A stretch of 64,000 nucleotides of DNA from Undaria pinnatifida (GCA_012845835.1 JABAKD010000013.1:1974415-2038414); one strand, 5' to 3'. Shown: positions 10,752 to 23,731, counted from the first letter of the stretch. Numbers and translations are program-made. The notes: a model not told the origin generated them from the letters alone.

Positions 10752-13700
10752 ATGGGGAACTGCTGCCCCTGCTTCGCCCCAAATGACACCCGAACCTCGG
10801 GACACTTCGTGGACTCACCTCAAGGTACAGCAGTAGCACTACGTCTTTATTTCCCTGTTTACTTCTGAGAAGTATACCAGCAGAGGGTACCTGGTATGTT
10901 GCGTGTACGCAAACCTCTTTAGACTGCAAGGGCAGCAGTAGAGCTGGTCTGATGTTTGCTATCTCTTGCTGTCTTCAGTCGGGCTTTGTCGTTATTTTTT
11001 CAGAGCGTTACCATCGGCTTCAGCTCTATCGCGGACGTGTGTACGTATGTATCAGCATGGTTGCAAACCTGGAGATGGAATCTTTGAACACTCACCTGTC
11101 AGCTGGTGGAGTAGTAAAGAGCCATGATGATGCAGGCTCGTGACGTTCGCGGTGGTGTGTCCTCCGTTTTATGTACTCTTACAAGAGGTTGAAGTTCCGC
11201 GTTCACTTTTTGTGTGGTGCTTGACGACATTTGGAAGTCGCGGGTATACCGCCACATGTATAACATACAAGGACAGCTCAGCAGCTCCTGGGGCAAATTT
11301 CCGGGGCGATTGTTTCCGAGTGCAGGGTACCTACAGTCCAGTAAAAAAGAGGTGGATGCTGGCTCCGGCTCGATTTCTGATTTCGGAAAGCGTACGTTCT
11401 GCACTGACTTCTGTATAACAACGGCCCCGGAGTTATTTTTTTCCTGTGTCACCCTCGCACCCTGACTTTCTTGTGTTACAGTAGCGTGCCTCTCGTTTCT
11501 TGTTGTTGGTGTTTGCGAAAAATGTCGGAAAATTGATTTTTTTCCGCTAAAGAAAGTGAGTTCCCTTCCTATCAGGGCCCAGATTACAGTCGACCCCGCT
11601 TTAAAGACGCACATGGGTTTTTTTTTTCAGGGCGTCTTTAACCCGGGGAATCGTCTTTAACTTTCCGGGGACAATAACTCCCCTTCCCCGGGGTCAACGG
11701 AGACGTAACCTACGTCAAACGACGCGCCATTTCAGCAGGAATACTGGCATGACAGGCAAACGCCGAAAAAGAATCACCACGCCGTTGTAGGTATGTAGAA
11801 TTTAAGTTTTCGCGGACATCACCTCCACCCGCGCCAACCTGAGAAACTACAACCTTGGCGCTGCACATAGACTACTTGCGTGTGTGGACTGCGCGTGCTT
11901 TGCGTTCGTATTTACAAACAAGGGAACCTGTATTCGAGTACATTTATTTAGTCTCTCGTTGGCCCACTTGAAAATCACTCCTCTGAAGCCTACGCTTGAT
12001 GTAGTCACCACATGAAAAATTTGCGTACTGCCGTTTCAACGTCACGTACCAACCAGAGAGCCACCTGCGCCCGAAACCACACAGCTCGAGTACAGGGGAA
12101 AAATAACACCATGAAGCACGAAGCACACACAACGCTGAAACAAAGAGAGCTCACTCCACTGCAGTTTTAAAAACCGAATCCACACAGAGCATGAAACATG
12201 TTTGCCGAGCGAAGCAAAATCACAGATCGCACCAGCGACCTTAGCCCAAAGAACGGCATTCCCAAACTACGACTTCCATGCATCACGAAGGGTGGGCTGC
12301 ACCTCACCCCTCCCCTTCGCTCTACGCTTGACTTGAGTTTCATGTGTAAACGAATGAACGGTTCTCGAAAGAAGGAATAGCGATTCGCGACCGCAATACG
12401 CGTGCATGGGTTGCCCGCAAGGGCACTCATGAATCGATGACACAAGCATAGACTTTGTCGTGCACGTTGGTTCACCACACGGCCTCAAGCCGGCGGCAGA
12501 CGACCCGCCAGTAGACGGGAGGAATCTCTCCATACCCACAGGTAGCAGCGTCGAAAGCAGCAGACCGCTGTTTGAGCAGCTTCGCGAGATGAATTTTGGG
12601 GGGGCCGTGGAATGGAATTGGAGAAAAAACGACACCCCCCTACTGTATGTCCTATCTGCGGGCCACCATGGTTCTGTAAAAAATGTCGTCTTTATAGCGG
12701 GGAGTTGACTTAAGCCGAGCGTCTTTAAAGCGGGGACGACTGTAACAGATTAACGAAGAGCATGGAAAATCGTCATTTTTTTTTTTCTTGTAATTTCATG
12801 AAAAAAACACGAAAAATTCAACTTTGGGTCTTATCAAGGAACGGCGTCGTGCGTTCTAGGAAATGAAAAAAAATCCAAAAACGCAAAAGGGTCAACGAAC
12901 ACCCGTGGGCGTGGGCATCGACCGAGGCGAGCGATGGCTCGCGTCCTCCCCGGAGCGCCGCGGCTAGCGACAGATTGTTTTTGCCGGCAGCGGCTCTGAG
13001 GCTATGGCTCTAGGCGTCTCTTGGATGGGCTGGCGCCACCCCGCCGCCCGACACGGGCAGCAGCGACGGAGATATAGCGATCGAACTTTTAAGCGAATTC
13101 ATCATGTGGTAGTTGGTCGTGTAACTCTCGAGGTGCAGGGCGACGAAAAACTGGGTTTGCGGCGGTCTCGATTGCTTTCGAAGCGTCGCAGGCGGTCTAC
13201 GCTGTGCTAAGTACCTTCGGAGGCCGCGCTGCGGCCGCTCCGGTGGTCCTACCTCTCGCAATGGTGGCTTCTCGCCTCTCAACCAGCCGACGACATGGCA
13301 TCAATTCGCGTGGCCGGCTTCGATTACACAGAACAAGCCATGTTTAGGTGGACAAACTCCGCAAATTGAATTTCGATTTTCGACTAAATTCGACCGAGAA
13401 AGTCTTTTTTTACTCCTTGTTGAATTTGATTTTTCGTAATAATTCTGAGAATGCCTGCTTGTTGATTCATTGTTTGACCAATCAGATGCAAATTAAATTA
13501 AATTCTACAAGAAAAAATCGAAATTCGATTTGGCAAGTTCCTCGTTAATTCGGGCCCTCATGATTTGGGTGCATTCGCGTTGGAAGTAAACAAAATCCAA
13601 TATCCTGCAGGCGACGCCTCCAAAATTGAGGGGGGAAGCGGAGATGTGCGTCAACAAGACAAGGAAAATAGAAAAAGAGAGTTTTAAAAGGCGAAAAAAG

Positions 13701-14852
13701 GCGAAGAACAGCGCACGAGTAGCGACGGCATTCAAGCAACGGCCATGGCAGCAGACTTAGTTACCCGCAGTGCGCCGCTGCCATTCCACCACAGTAGGCA
13801 GCAGCATAGCTAGCGGCAGTTAGCAGCAGCCAGCGGCCGTATCAGCTTCAGCAACAAAAACAAGTAGCATCAGCACCGGCAACAGCAGCTTCCAAAAGAT
13901 TTTTTCCATTTTGGAATCCGCTCCGTGCGAGCATTCTTCTCATCGTGTGCTGCTGCTATTGGTGTTATCGCGGTGTGGTGGAATTGAATTGATACGCCAG
14001 CTGCCATGTTGTCCCGGCCTACCAGCATAGCGGTACGAGCACGAGTACGAGTAGCCATTTCGGAACGACGCATTCTCCACTTCACCAAGCGGGCGAGAGC
14101 GCACGGTTGTAGCAGCGGCCCGCCGGTCGGCCCGCTGGCACACTCCGCCGCCGCTCATCCGGGTCGTTCTCAAGGTACACCTCTCGAGTATGTATGCTCT
14201 CAGTGGTTGTTGTGCTGTATCGATACAGCATGCAGCAGGCGGTGGTGCGTGCCAGGCATGAAACATGCGTCCGGCGAGTGCTCGGTGCGTTGTAAGCAAA
14301 TGAAATGGAGAGAAAAAATGCCGCAACTTTTGGTCAAGTCCTACCTTCGATAAATACTCCTAAATACTCCAAGTAGCAGCCTCCGAGCACAGCAGTTCGC
14401 GTCGCACTCTCGCCAACTGCTGCGCTTGTATGATACTCAGTATAATACTTGAGAGGTACCTGGTAGGGAAACTTACATAAAACAAAACTGTCGATTTTAA
14501 CATCGCGCACACGCAGCACCCCCGGCTGCTGTGCGGTAGGGGATGTGTGTGAACATCAACGGAAGGAGGTGTTCGACACCCACGCGATATGGTGATCTTG
14601 TACTTACTGCTGTTGCACGCTCTTCCTATTCTTAGGAAGTTTACATTACCGCGATTGTCGCTTTTTGGGCGCCATACCCGAGGCCTTACTCGCACAGTGG
14701 TAAAGAGTAGATTGCACCGCGACCCCAACACCAACGTGTTATGTGCCACATGCTCAAAATGCGTTCTGTCCGTCGCAGGCCGGGACAGCGGTGCCGTAAA
14801 ATTGGAGCTGACTGATGCGGCCGGCGAACTACACGTTGATATTTTCGTATGA
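10752..14852 (+). CDS. Candidate small gene, N-terminal MGNCCPC acylation motif
   Basis: An ATG in a good context (TCACCATGG) at 10752 opens exon 1 (10752-10824), coding MGNCCPCFAPNDTRTSG and a few more residues. MGN with Cys at positions 4, 5 and 7 fits N-myristoylation plus palmitoylation, hence membrane attachment. Phase-compatible exons follow: 11004-11044 (after TTTTTTCAG, donor GTATGT), 11272-11326 (donor GTACCT) and a last exon 14779-14852 ending VKLELTDAAGELHVDIFV and TGA. Together they give 81 codons including the stop. A symmetric 120-base exon at 14055-14174 could be inserted without changing frame. The first and last exons are fairly convincing; the middle ones are tiny and chosen by phase. 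No family recognised. The proposed third intron contains the TIR element at 11587-12742. Confidence 0.35.
11587..12742. mobile_element. Non-autonomous TIR DNA transposon with TA target duplication
   Basis: The ends are 24-bp terminal inverted repeats (11587-11610 and 12719-12742) with one mismatch. They begin CAGTCGACCCCGC on the left and CAGTCGTCCCCGC on the right, and share CTTTAAAGACGC. TA dinucleotides sit immediately outside both ends (11585-11586, 12743-12744). TA duplication and CAGT-type ends are usual for Tc1/mariner/pogo-like elements. Further GTCTTTAA words lie just inside the left end. The interior has only short frames with no DDE transposase, so the copy looks non-autonomous or decayed. 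Confidence 0.85.
12745..14054. other. Unassigned, possibly intronic
   Basis: AT-rich at 13340-13530, then CAGCAG/GCAGCA-rich around 13780-13890. A short plus-strand frame near 13020-13105 (ending ELLSEFIMW and stop) has some coding look but no supporting splice context. Confidence 0.4.
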
Positions 14853-17565
14853 CCTTAGAATAGGTGGTCATATCTACGAGTAGTGATAGGTCATGTAATA
14901 TCCCTGGTGGACCATGTGATAGCTCGCTTGATTATATATTGAAATATCCTGTTCGACGGACGATAGGATACCACCGCCCACCAGACACCCGCACGCCCGC
15001 ACGCCCGCCCACCCGCCTCGTAAGAGTTATATGATACACAAACAAACGGCAAACACATCGCCGACCAAAACAGCGCAGAACACAGCATCTATGATATAAT
15101 CGACATTTACTTCGGTTGCTGATTTAGATTCTCATGGGATACAGCTTTCAAGAGAAGTATGATATTTTGCCACGATGGAAAAATTAACATGAGCAGCTGT
15201 ATTTCGGCCTGAAATCGAATAGCGTAGCCGGCGAGGAATTGGGGAGAAGTGGCTTAGTAGTCCGCACATGGTAGCGGGGAGGAAGGCACCTCCTTCCTTG
15301 GGTCCTAAAGCACATGTTCTCGAAATCAGTCGGGTATATTACGGCGGCAGCAATGTATATCTAGACACTAAGCATTGTTCTGTCAGAATCTGTCTCCCGG
15401 TGATTAGCTGGCCTTGTCCGCTGGGGCACTCGTTCCTACCCTTGTACTATGGCCTATTAGAGTAGTGTTCATGTTTCACCCGCATGAATTCCACGTAACG
15501 TGGTGTCCGCGAAAAGGTGGGCGTCGCTCTGAAGAGCTGTCGTTCTGAAGAGCTGGCGCGTTGGGCAGCGAGCGTCCGTCTACGTTTTGCCGTGCCTTGC
15601 CTTGTCTAGCTTTGACTTGCCTTGCCTTGACCTTTTACGCCGTACCCGGCGGGGTCGCCATGGCGTGTGGTCGGCAGAAGGGCGGAGGTTATGACGAGGC
15701 GGTAGGCAGGGCCAGTCGGTGCCACGTGTCGTACTCGTTTTGTCAGCAAATCTTGGAGCACGCTGCAAGCTATTTCGATTGATAGTATACGATAATATCT
15801 GGCATACGAGGGTTCTAACCTGATGTAGATGAATCGTAGCTGCAGCCTCCACGTAGGGTGTTGTTACTATTAATAGCAAGGCGACTAATCTAATGGTGCA
15901 GCGTCGTGGTAGTTTTGTTGTTCGTGGTCGAAAACGAAAATCTTATCTCGGTTGCGTGTACTTGCCGCGAGAACCACATACAGCAGCTGTATCAACAACA
16001 ACAACAACAATCAACAATAGTGTTGTGTTTTGACCCCCTTCTTCCGTCGCTGCTGCTGCTTCCGCCGCGGCTCCCGTTGATGATGGTGCTGTTCCCGTTG
16101 TGATGCTTGTGATCATTGTGACGTTTGTGATTCGGGATGGACGATGAAGACGCGGGCAGTTACCAAAGAGGCGGGCAAGGTCAGCGGCTAGGGACGAAGG
16201 CCGAGTACCACGAAGAAAAGCAACGGAGGGCAGATGAGGCGGCGGCGCGAGGTGAACAAACGAAGAACATACTCTGTCTTGCGTCGCAGTCTCGGTGTGC
16301 ATGTGACACCGCGTGCGGGCATACCTGTGATTGTTGCTGCTGCTGGTGCTTAGTGCTGCTACCCGATGCTGATTAGTCCCAACGTAGAGCTCTCTTGCTT
16401 CTGCTGCTGTTTGGTGCTGCTGCGTGTTTGTGCTCAATGCTACTGTCTGTTGCTGCTGCTTGGTGCTGCTACCGATTGCCGCTGCTACTGCCTAGAGCTA
16501 CTGCCTTGTGCTGCTGATGCTGCGGGGAATCAAACCCTTCGGCCTGGTGACGGTTATATCGAGTATTTTATGGCCACAACACGGTAATTTTACCTTTAGG
16601 TGTCGCAGCCTCCCCGATGAGTCTAACGCCGACAACGCTGAGCCGTGTTCTTCGCTTCTGCCACCTCACCACCGCACCCCCTCCTTTCCCCCTATCCCCC
16701 CGGCCCATTTTCCGACGCGTAACAGCGGCGGTGCAACAAGAGCCGGAGCGAAGAATAGACCCTAACCTGACGGATTCAGAAAGACAACGGCAGGTGACAC
16801 CTCGTCCTCTCATGGGTCCCGTGCTGTAGTTTTTTTATAGCGTTTATTTTGTGTGCGCGGGTAAGCTGTGAGCACTCAGCACACACACACCCGCCCCCTC
16901 CCCCTCCCCCCCTCCTTTCTGGAATTCGCCTCCCAAATGTGCTTATGCCGCCGAGGAAATAAACCGGCACTGCGCTTTCGTGTGGGTAGTGTTCGTTTCA
17001 GCTATCGCGTCGCTTTTTCGATCGCGTGCGGTTTCGCCGCTGCAGCAGGATCTCGGTCATGTAACCACGTCTACCGCCGCTCCGTCGACGTACGAATAGC
17101 CTTGTCAGTTCTTAGCTTCCTCGGTTTCGAGTCGTGAACAAACGCCTTGCGTTAAGCCCCTGCCCAAGCCTGCTTTGCTCTGTGAACACCAAAAGTCGTC
17201 TGTGGCTGACCGCCGTTACGCACGCGCTCAGTGTGATCCTTCCCTGCTTCACGCGCGACTTGTTCATACGAGGAAAATGCAAGATTGTCACCGCGCAAGC
17301 CGTAATACGCCTGCGAGTAATCCTGTTGACCTGCCAGAGGTAGAATCTATTGCCTGGGAGTTGCAGAACCTTGCGCGAGTCCCGCCGCTCTCCAGCCCGA
17401 TCTGTTTAAACCGACCCCCTGCCAGTCCTTGGCAGGCGTTATCCGGACGGACCATTGACCCCTTTATCAACTGCACCCACATTTTTGGAGACAGGACACT
17501 TTTTTTCAGTGATTATTTACTCTGCCTTGGGTTCGTCAGTGGTATAATGTGTACACCACCGCCAG
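14853..17565. other. Intergenic, CTG-rich in part
   Basis: No recognisable gene. About 15590-15635 is a CCTTGCCTTG-rich stretch like 5150-5340. About 16330-16520 is a minisatellite of TTGCTGCTGCTTGGTGCTGCTAC-like units, and the minus-strand reading there is poly-Ala/Ser. A CA-run followed by C-runs lies at 16880-16920. Confidence 0.5.
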
Positions 17566-17742
17566 GCTAACGGACGTCCCGTCCCCGCTTGCCCGGCGTC
17601 GTACCGCCAACGTATCTCAATGTAACGGCAGCGAGATCTTCGATTACAGGCGGCGCAGAAAAGGACGGAGCCGAAAAAGCCGAAGGCGCCGTTGTCGAAT
17701 CGAGAGTTTCGAAACCCGCGCAACGACCCAAACACTATGCAG
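17566..17742 (+). CDS. Candidate internal exon, basic Arg/Lys-rich protein
   Basis: Between a CAG acceptor (17563-17565) and a donor AG/GTATGATG (17743) lies a 177-base symmetric exon (phase 2 at both ends). It encodes TDVPSPLARRRTANVSQCNG, then EIFDYRRRRKGRSRKSRRRR and an RCRIESFETRA tail. The basic cluster could be a nuclear localisation or nucleic-acid-binding segment. A second plus frame over the same bases is also open from about 17575 and reads equally well (AEKDGAEKAEGAVVESRV), so frame choice is not settled. No family recognised. Confidence 0.28.
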
Positions 17743-20700
17743 GTATGATGCTACCGTAGATTCTGGCCGGGGGCGGGGGGGAGAGCGAGGTTTGCACAAT
17801 AGAGGTTGGGGGGTGGGGGGTGGGGTAAGGAAGCGAGGTTTATAGCATAGAGGGGGAGAGGGAAAGGGATGAGGAGGGCTTAATGGGGGTAGGGCAGGAT
17901 AGTGGGGTATAGATGGTGGGGTGGCGTGCCGTGCGTGTCTTTGACGGGTTCAAACAGCTTGGCTGTCCCTCTCGCCGGGGCGGGAGATAGAGCGCGTGCC
18001 GTGCGTGCTTTTGTGGCGGGTTTTGACGATCATGCTCTCTGTCCCGCTAGGCAAAGGGCGCCTTGCCCTACATGACAAATTATTTGCGAGTATTGGGGAG
18101 ACTTGAAAATGGTTGCGCCCTGTCGGTTTCGCCTCGCTGGGCACGCTTCTGGTGACCCTTGAGGCGTGCGACCTGATGGCCAATTAGTTGGCGTTAGCCG
18201 GTTCCGTGAAGATCATTCCAGCTCTAGATCGGCTGGGTTGCGGGCGAAGACATCTGCGGGTTGTGTCCCGTTTGCGCTGCCGGCGCTGTTGGCGTCCTGT
18301 ACCCTTCACATAACTAAAAGTGCCCGCTATTCGTCGTCCGTCCCTTTTGCAACGAAATGTGCTGTTTCCTTTTGCAGTGGTCGGTATAGGAGGCGGCCGT
18401 GTTCGTGGCTCGGGGTTGCAAGCATGGCAGAGGGAGGGGATTTTAGCGGGCGAGTTTCTCCCTCGCACCGCCGCTCGACGGCTTCGGTGGAAACCCCCTT
18501 TATTGTGGATATACCTGGAGGCGTCATCCGCTCTGGATAACAGACAGCTGTAAATCCCTTTTCGGGCGTTACCAAGTGCTTTGTGTCGCCATGTGCCCGA
18601 ACGGCTGTGGCCGTTTTCAGGAAGGTGGCGACGCACGGCTTGCTTTGAGTCTGTCTGGCGGCGTCGCTATACAGCGGGTGTGTGTTATCGGTCTTGGCGA
18701 GGTATGAGGGCGCACTTTCTCGATTCATTTGGCGGCATCAGAGTAAACGCGGACTTTTCGGGAGGGGATCGCTCGCTACCCTCCCCTTGTGTATTTGTTG
18801 GCTCTGACCGTGGCTTCGTTCTCCCCATGGTAGCGGCCACAGCAGACTAGGGGTGTGTGTTTCCACAGGGGGTTGGCCGTTCGCATTCCCTGTGGTTTTT
18901 TCTTGGCCATGACTTTTCCTTTCCTTTCTCGCATTTTGCTAGGCGGGGTTGACTGAAGACACGTGTTTTTCGAAGGGGGTTGGGTGTTATTATCCCCTGC
19001 TATCTTTTTTAGCTTGGACACTGGATTCTTTCTCGTAATTTAGGTAGCCACTTTAAACCAAGGTGGTTTTTTTCGAAGGGAATTCGTTGATCACTCGCAT
19101 CCCTTTTGACATATCTTTAGCCTGGCTCTCGGTAAAATTTCGCCATTTCGTTAGCCGCGGTAGACTACTATATGCGTTTTATTACCGGGTTCGTCATTTT
19201 TGTTCCCCGTTACGATAGCCTCGGCTGTTTCTTCGCCGTTTTTGCGGCCGTAGTAGTTCAAGAGCGCGTGTTTTTGGATGGGGTTGTCCGCGCCCTCCCT
19301 CACGGTGCTTTCTTCGGCAGTAGGTTTTGCGCTTCAGCTAGTGTTCACCGCCTCTTGGTCCTTGCGCGCGGGTGCTGTCTGCTTAGGGAACGCCCCCGGC
19401 TAAGGAGGGGCAGACACGAGAGGGCGCGGAGGGGGGGGGGGGGGGGGGGGGGGGCGTACTCATTCGTTGCTTGCCTTAAGTCCCTTGACCATTGACCATG
19501 TGTCACTTTCGAACGGGGTTACCGGCGCTTGCCATGGGGAACACCCGCTTAGTTGACACTATTCACTCGCTCGCTCCCCGAAGCGGCAACGACGAGATTG
19601 TAGCCGCCGTCGAGACTGTTCTTGCTCAACCTTTGCTGACGTTATTGTCCACAAGTGGTTGAAGGCGTACCTCCCCACGTACCGTAGGTCTTTTTTCCAC
19701 ACCTCATAAACCTAGTCTCAAGATAGCTATGTATGGACCGTGTATGTATATATGTAGCTGGCCACCGGGTTTCATTTGCCGCGCGACGGACGACCCGCCC
19801 ACCGACTTTAGTATTTTCTTCCTCTGTAATAGAATTTTGACGTGTTGGTTGAGGGGGCGTAACTCTTCGAATAGGCGACCTCGAGCGACGGCAGTTGTCG
19901 CGCGCGCGTATATGGGGTATATGTATTTGTGTAGGTAAATGTGCATACGGTTTTTCCGCTGGTGGGATCGGTTTGTTCTGCCTCTGTTTGCTCCAGCCAT
20001 GCTGTACGGTGTATGGTTTGTATTTGATACGCAGAACCAACAACCAACAACACTTTTTCTTTTCTTTTCCAGTTTTGCATGGCATCCAATCATCCAGTAT
20101 GGGCCCCGACTATAGGTGGGGTTGGTTGCCATCAGTATTGGTGCCCCCGCCATGGCGCCGGTGGGTGTCACCTGGAAATACCGCCAACACAGCGGTAGCC
20201 GGCACTACTCCGCATAGTGCCTACGGGTTGTTCCTGTCTGCTCCAAGACATTTCGCAGAGGAGCAATAGCGGGCAACCGCCACTCTTTACTCAACCGGCG
20301 CCAAAATAATAAAACGCGCCACTTCTGTAAGCCGAGTTTTTGTTTGTCCATTCTTGTAATGTTTTCCGCGGGTCTCTTGCAAGAAGGCCATCGGCACCCG
20401 ATGAGAACTGCCCAACACAGGACTGCGTCGCCGTACGTCGGATTCGTCCAAGAATACACTCGGCACGGTCGGCGACTCTCCCTTGTTGGAACAAAATGTA
20501 ATTTTCGACTACGGCGCACAGGGCCTCTGACGTTTGTACGAAACAGACAGGAGTGCTGACCGAGTTTGGTTTGTCCCATGGGGGAAGGGTGTGATGCTCC
20601 CTAGCGTCAGTCTGACTTCTTAGTTATTGTGCATTTTTCCCGTTGCCTTAACTGTCAGGCATGTCAACGTTAAAAAAAGTAGCAGATATCCTGCATCTAG

Positions 20701-20780
20701 CTGTACACGTACGGTATACCCATTCTCCACCGTTTACTTTGCTTTCTCGAGGCACACACCACACGCGCGCGCTACGAAGG
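17743..20780. other. Intergenic, no recognised gene
   Basis: Starts with a G-rich stretch (17765-17920). Several open frames overlap on both strands at 18170-18730, and none can be preferred. A strong polypyrimidine-CAG acceptor-like site lies at about 20052-20072, but no convincing exon follows. Confidence 0.45.
19431..19454 (+). repeat. Uninterrupted run of 24 G
   Basis: A pure G homopolymer. It is G-quadruplex prone and also a likely assembly or sequencing length error. Confidence 0.9.
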
Positions 20781-20781
20781 T

Positions 20782-20960
20782 AAAGGGTCGAAAGAACGGC
20801 TTACCAGTATTACTCAACAGCACAACACCCACACACTAAAGAAAAATGTTGAAAAGAACGACTTACCAGTAATACGTAACACCACGACACCCACACACCA
20901 CAGTAAATGGTTGAAATAACGGCTTACCAGTAATACTTCACACCACAACACCCACACACT
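20782..20960 (+). repeat. Tandem repeat, three units of about 62 bp
   Basis: Each unit has GAAAGAACGGCTTACCAG (or a close variant), TAATAC and ACAACACCCACACAC in that order. Starts lie near 20788, 20853 and 20915. The units are adjacent with no unique spacers, so this is not a CRISPR array. Confidence 0.85.
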
Positions 20961-20977
20961 CGAGTCAACCTCCCTGT

Positions 20978-21229
20978 TTGCGGCGAATACAGAAGCTGAA
21001 AAAACTCTCAGTGGAACAGATTAACTTGTTCGAAACTAAAATGCTATATCCTGAAAGAAACATCTTTGAGGACGACGACCCAGTCCGAAGGCATATTCGT
21101 TCTTCCCCTGGAGCGCGGTTAACCCTTTTGGCATTTCACTCTCGTTGTGGTCAGGAAGCCATTGGAATTACACCAGGAAATTCCATAGGTGCGACATACC
21201 GAACGGGCGAGGACAGGTTCACGGCCTAG
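20978..21229 (+). CDS. Candidate ORF fragment, unknown
   Basis: The frame reads RRIQKLKKLSVEQINLFETK, then MLYPERNIFEDDDPVRRHIR and on to a TAG at 21227. Charged and hydrophobic residues alternate as in real proteins. The frame stays open upstream into the tandem repeat without an ATG; the first ATG is internal (MLYPER). It may be an exon or a pseudogene fragment. No family recognised. Confidence 0.25.
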   Translation: MRRIQKLKKLSVEQINLFETKMLYPERNIFEDDDPVRRHIRSSPGARLTLLAFHSRCGQEAIGITPGNSIGATYRTGEDRFTA

Positions 21230-23731
21230 TATGGGTGCGCCAACCGAAGATGGACCTAGGCCTAGGTAGAAGCTGGATGGCGGACAACAACAAGCGCGCT
21301 CGGTACAAGGATGACAAACGCGCTCGTTTTTTTTTCCAGCCAAAGGCTTCGTACACCTACATTATTATGCATATCTTGGACTCCTCCGACGGTGTTTCAT
21401 TTATGCAATAAACGTGCACATGCGTGCCGTTAGCCTACCACAAGTACGTAGAGGTCACGGCAGTTACTAGTGCCAATATGTGGAGATCGCGCATCGATAT
21501 TATTAGCCGTGCACCATGGAACTGATTTATAATGTTTTCGGGCACTCGTTCTGCTGCCGTGCGTAATGCGTTGCGTGGCGCCACTGTATTCCAGGAAAAT
21601 GCATCGCGAAGTACTTTCAGTACATGCGCGCTGTATTACACATATTTGACATGATGATCAACCACATACATGCCCCTGATACCTGGTCTATACCACGTGT
21701 CTGGTAGCCTACCAGGTACACTGATATATACTTTCTTTTTTACCTACACGGCTGGTAATGAGAAACGTCGCCAAATTCTGATATTTTATTCAAAAACTGA
21801 AAACTCATGCTCCGGTCCGAAACTCGTTTTTTTCTGTGTCACATGTATAGCTCGTTCACCTTCTTTTACACATAACTTGGTTATTAGTTGTTCGCATAAA
21901 AAACGAAAAAAAACGTTTCTCAGAGTCCGTGAAAGATGGAGGATTTCGTCAAAGCTCATATATTTGCAAGGTGATGCGTGCTTGATGCTTGGATCGCGCG
22001 TGCTATACTTCTTGCAAACAAGTAACAACAACCTTGGAAGAAAACAGTCCAATTATGTTATTAATAATACTGCTGCTTGCTGCGCATTTCCTTTGGTCCA
22101 TGCGGACAAATGGCGATATAAAAAATAAATGTGGGGCTCATTTTTTTGCCTTTTGTCCGTTACAATATATATGCGGGATTAGGGGAAGGGGGGGGGGGGT
22201 CCATTGAGATCTACCAGGTACGAGATATATATCTGTAGTCTATACTTATATAAATGAAGTAAATATTAATGCAACACAGCGCAGCATGGCCAAAAACTAG
22301 GGTTACCGCAGCAAGTGCTATTATTGTTGCTAGCTGTATATTTGGTTTTGTTTCCTACGATACGGGCGACCAGCGAAATTATGTTCAGCCTGTGACACTA
22401 TACGTCGGGGGGGGTGTACTCAGTTTGTGTACTCAGTTTGTGCATGGCCGTAGTCGTGCGGCCATAGACCCTCGCATCCCTACTATGCCGGGACGGAACA
22501 CGTCGGGTTTTCACCAACCAGGCAGACACTGCTTGCACCACAAGCGCGAAGCGCCGTGAGGTGTTTCGGGAGTCACATGAAGGGTGAATTGCATCGGATT
22601 ATCCTTCCAAGAACCGCTCGTAAGACGGACTTCGGCACCTTGTGCCTACTTTCTTGCTTATGGATAACAGCGTCAATGAGTTGCGTTGTTTTCTGGTGTG
22701 GCCACTCCAAGAGACAGCAATGGGTATTACTATGTAACTGCCTCGTGGGTGCCTTGCCAAATCGCACTCTACGTGGTGCGATCATGCCCCTTGTGTGGAG
22801 TTAAATGGAAAGGGTTCTCCACCCCCGCACAACATGACCTAACTCGAAAACTAACGATCATGGTGACCGCCAAAAATAAAAATAAAAACGGCACCCTGGT
22901 TGTCTAGCTTACGCAGTTGTTATTGGCATGTTTTACGGCGTCATTGCCAACCAACGCCAACCTCAATACACATATAATGTTTTACAGCGTCGGTGCCAAC
23001 GCTATCTATTATATCTATATGTTAAGGGGGGGGGGGGTAGGGCTCCATGAAAATGTACGAGCTATCTGTTTACGAGTACATATATGTGCAACACCGAACA
23101 GCACAACCGAATTATTACTATTCCATGCATCCAATTCAGTATGTTTGCTTGCATCATATAGACTACTCATATTTTATTCGTTTCCTGTAGGCAAGCGGCC
23201 AAAACATGTTCAGCTTACTCGACCTTTACTCAGAACAATTATCTCCGACGAGGGGGGGGAAGTTCATTGCGACTATACACAGTCGAGTAAACAAGAATAA
23301 CTGTTGTATATAATAGCAGTGTTGCAGCAGGCCCAAGGAAAGGTACAATAGAAAGAAGGTGCTCGCACGATGTTGGGCGTGAAATATTCTTCTCGAACTA
23401 TTCGTTGAGAGCATGTTTGTGGATGACCGCCGGTATCGCTTGGGCGGAGAAGACAGGTGTGGCGGAGGTTTCACGTTTCACGCCACCCTCGTGGAATGTG
23501 GACAGGTTGTCTCGCCGAGATACCTAACAATAATGTTTTGAAACCAAACGGGATCGAGACGTCCTCCTCTCCTATGTGGTCTAATAGCGCATTTATTTGT
23601 TGTTTGGCTTCTGTGCACAGCAGTGGTGGATAATTATCGTATTATGGTTTCCGTGTATCGGCACCGATTGCTGCTGCCGATGTACTTGTGATATGACGTG
23701 GTGCCGGGAAGGTGTGAGGGAAGGGACGCAG
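21230..23731. other. Intergenic, no recognised gene
   Basis: AT-rich with T/A homopolymers, two G-runs (about 22186-22198 and 23024-23037), and several TACCAGGTA-type words that also occur elsewhere in the window. No coding exon could be supported. Confidence 0.5.

Noticed and set aside
18166-18728. Overlapping ORFs on both strands
   Set aside because: All three readings look equally plausible or implausible, with no motif, start or splice context to choose between them.
20052-20279. Exon after a strong polypyrimidine-CAG at 20072
   Set aside because: Several frames are open for a short distance, but none has a donor or a protein-like composition that stands out.
20782-20960. CRISPR-like array
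   Set aside because: The units are contiguous with no unique spacers, and the context is eukaryotic.
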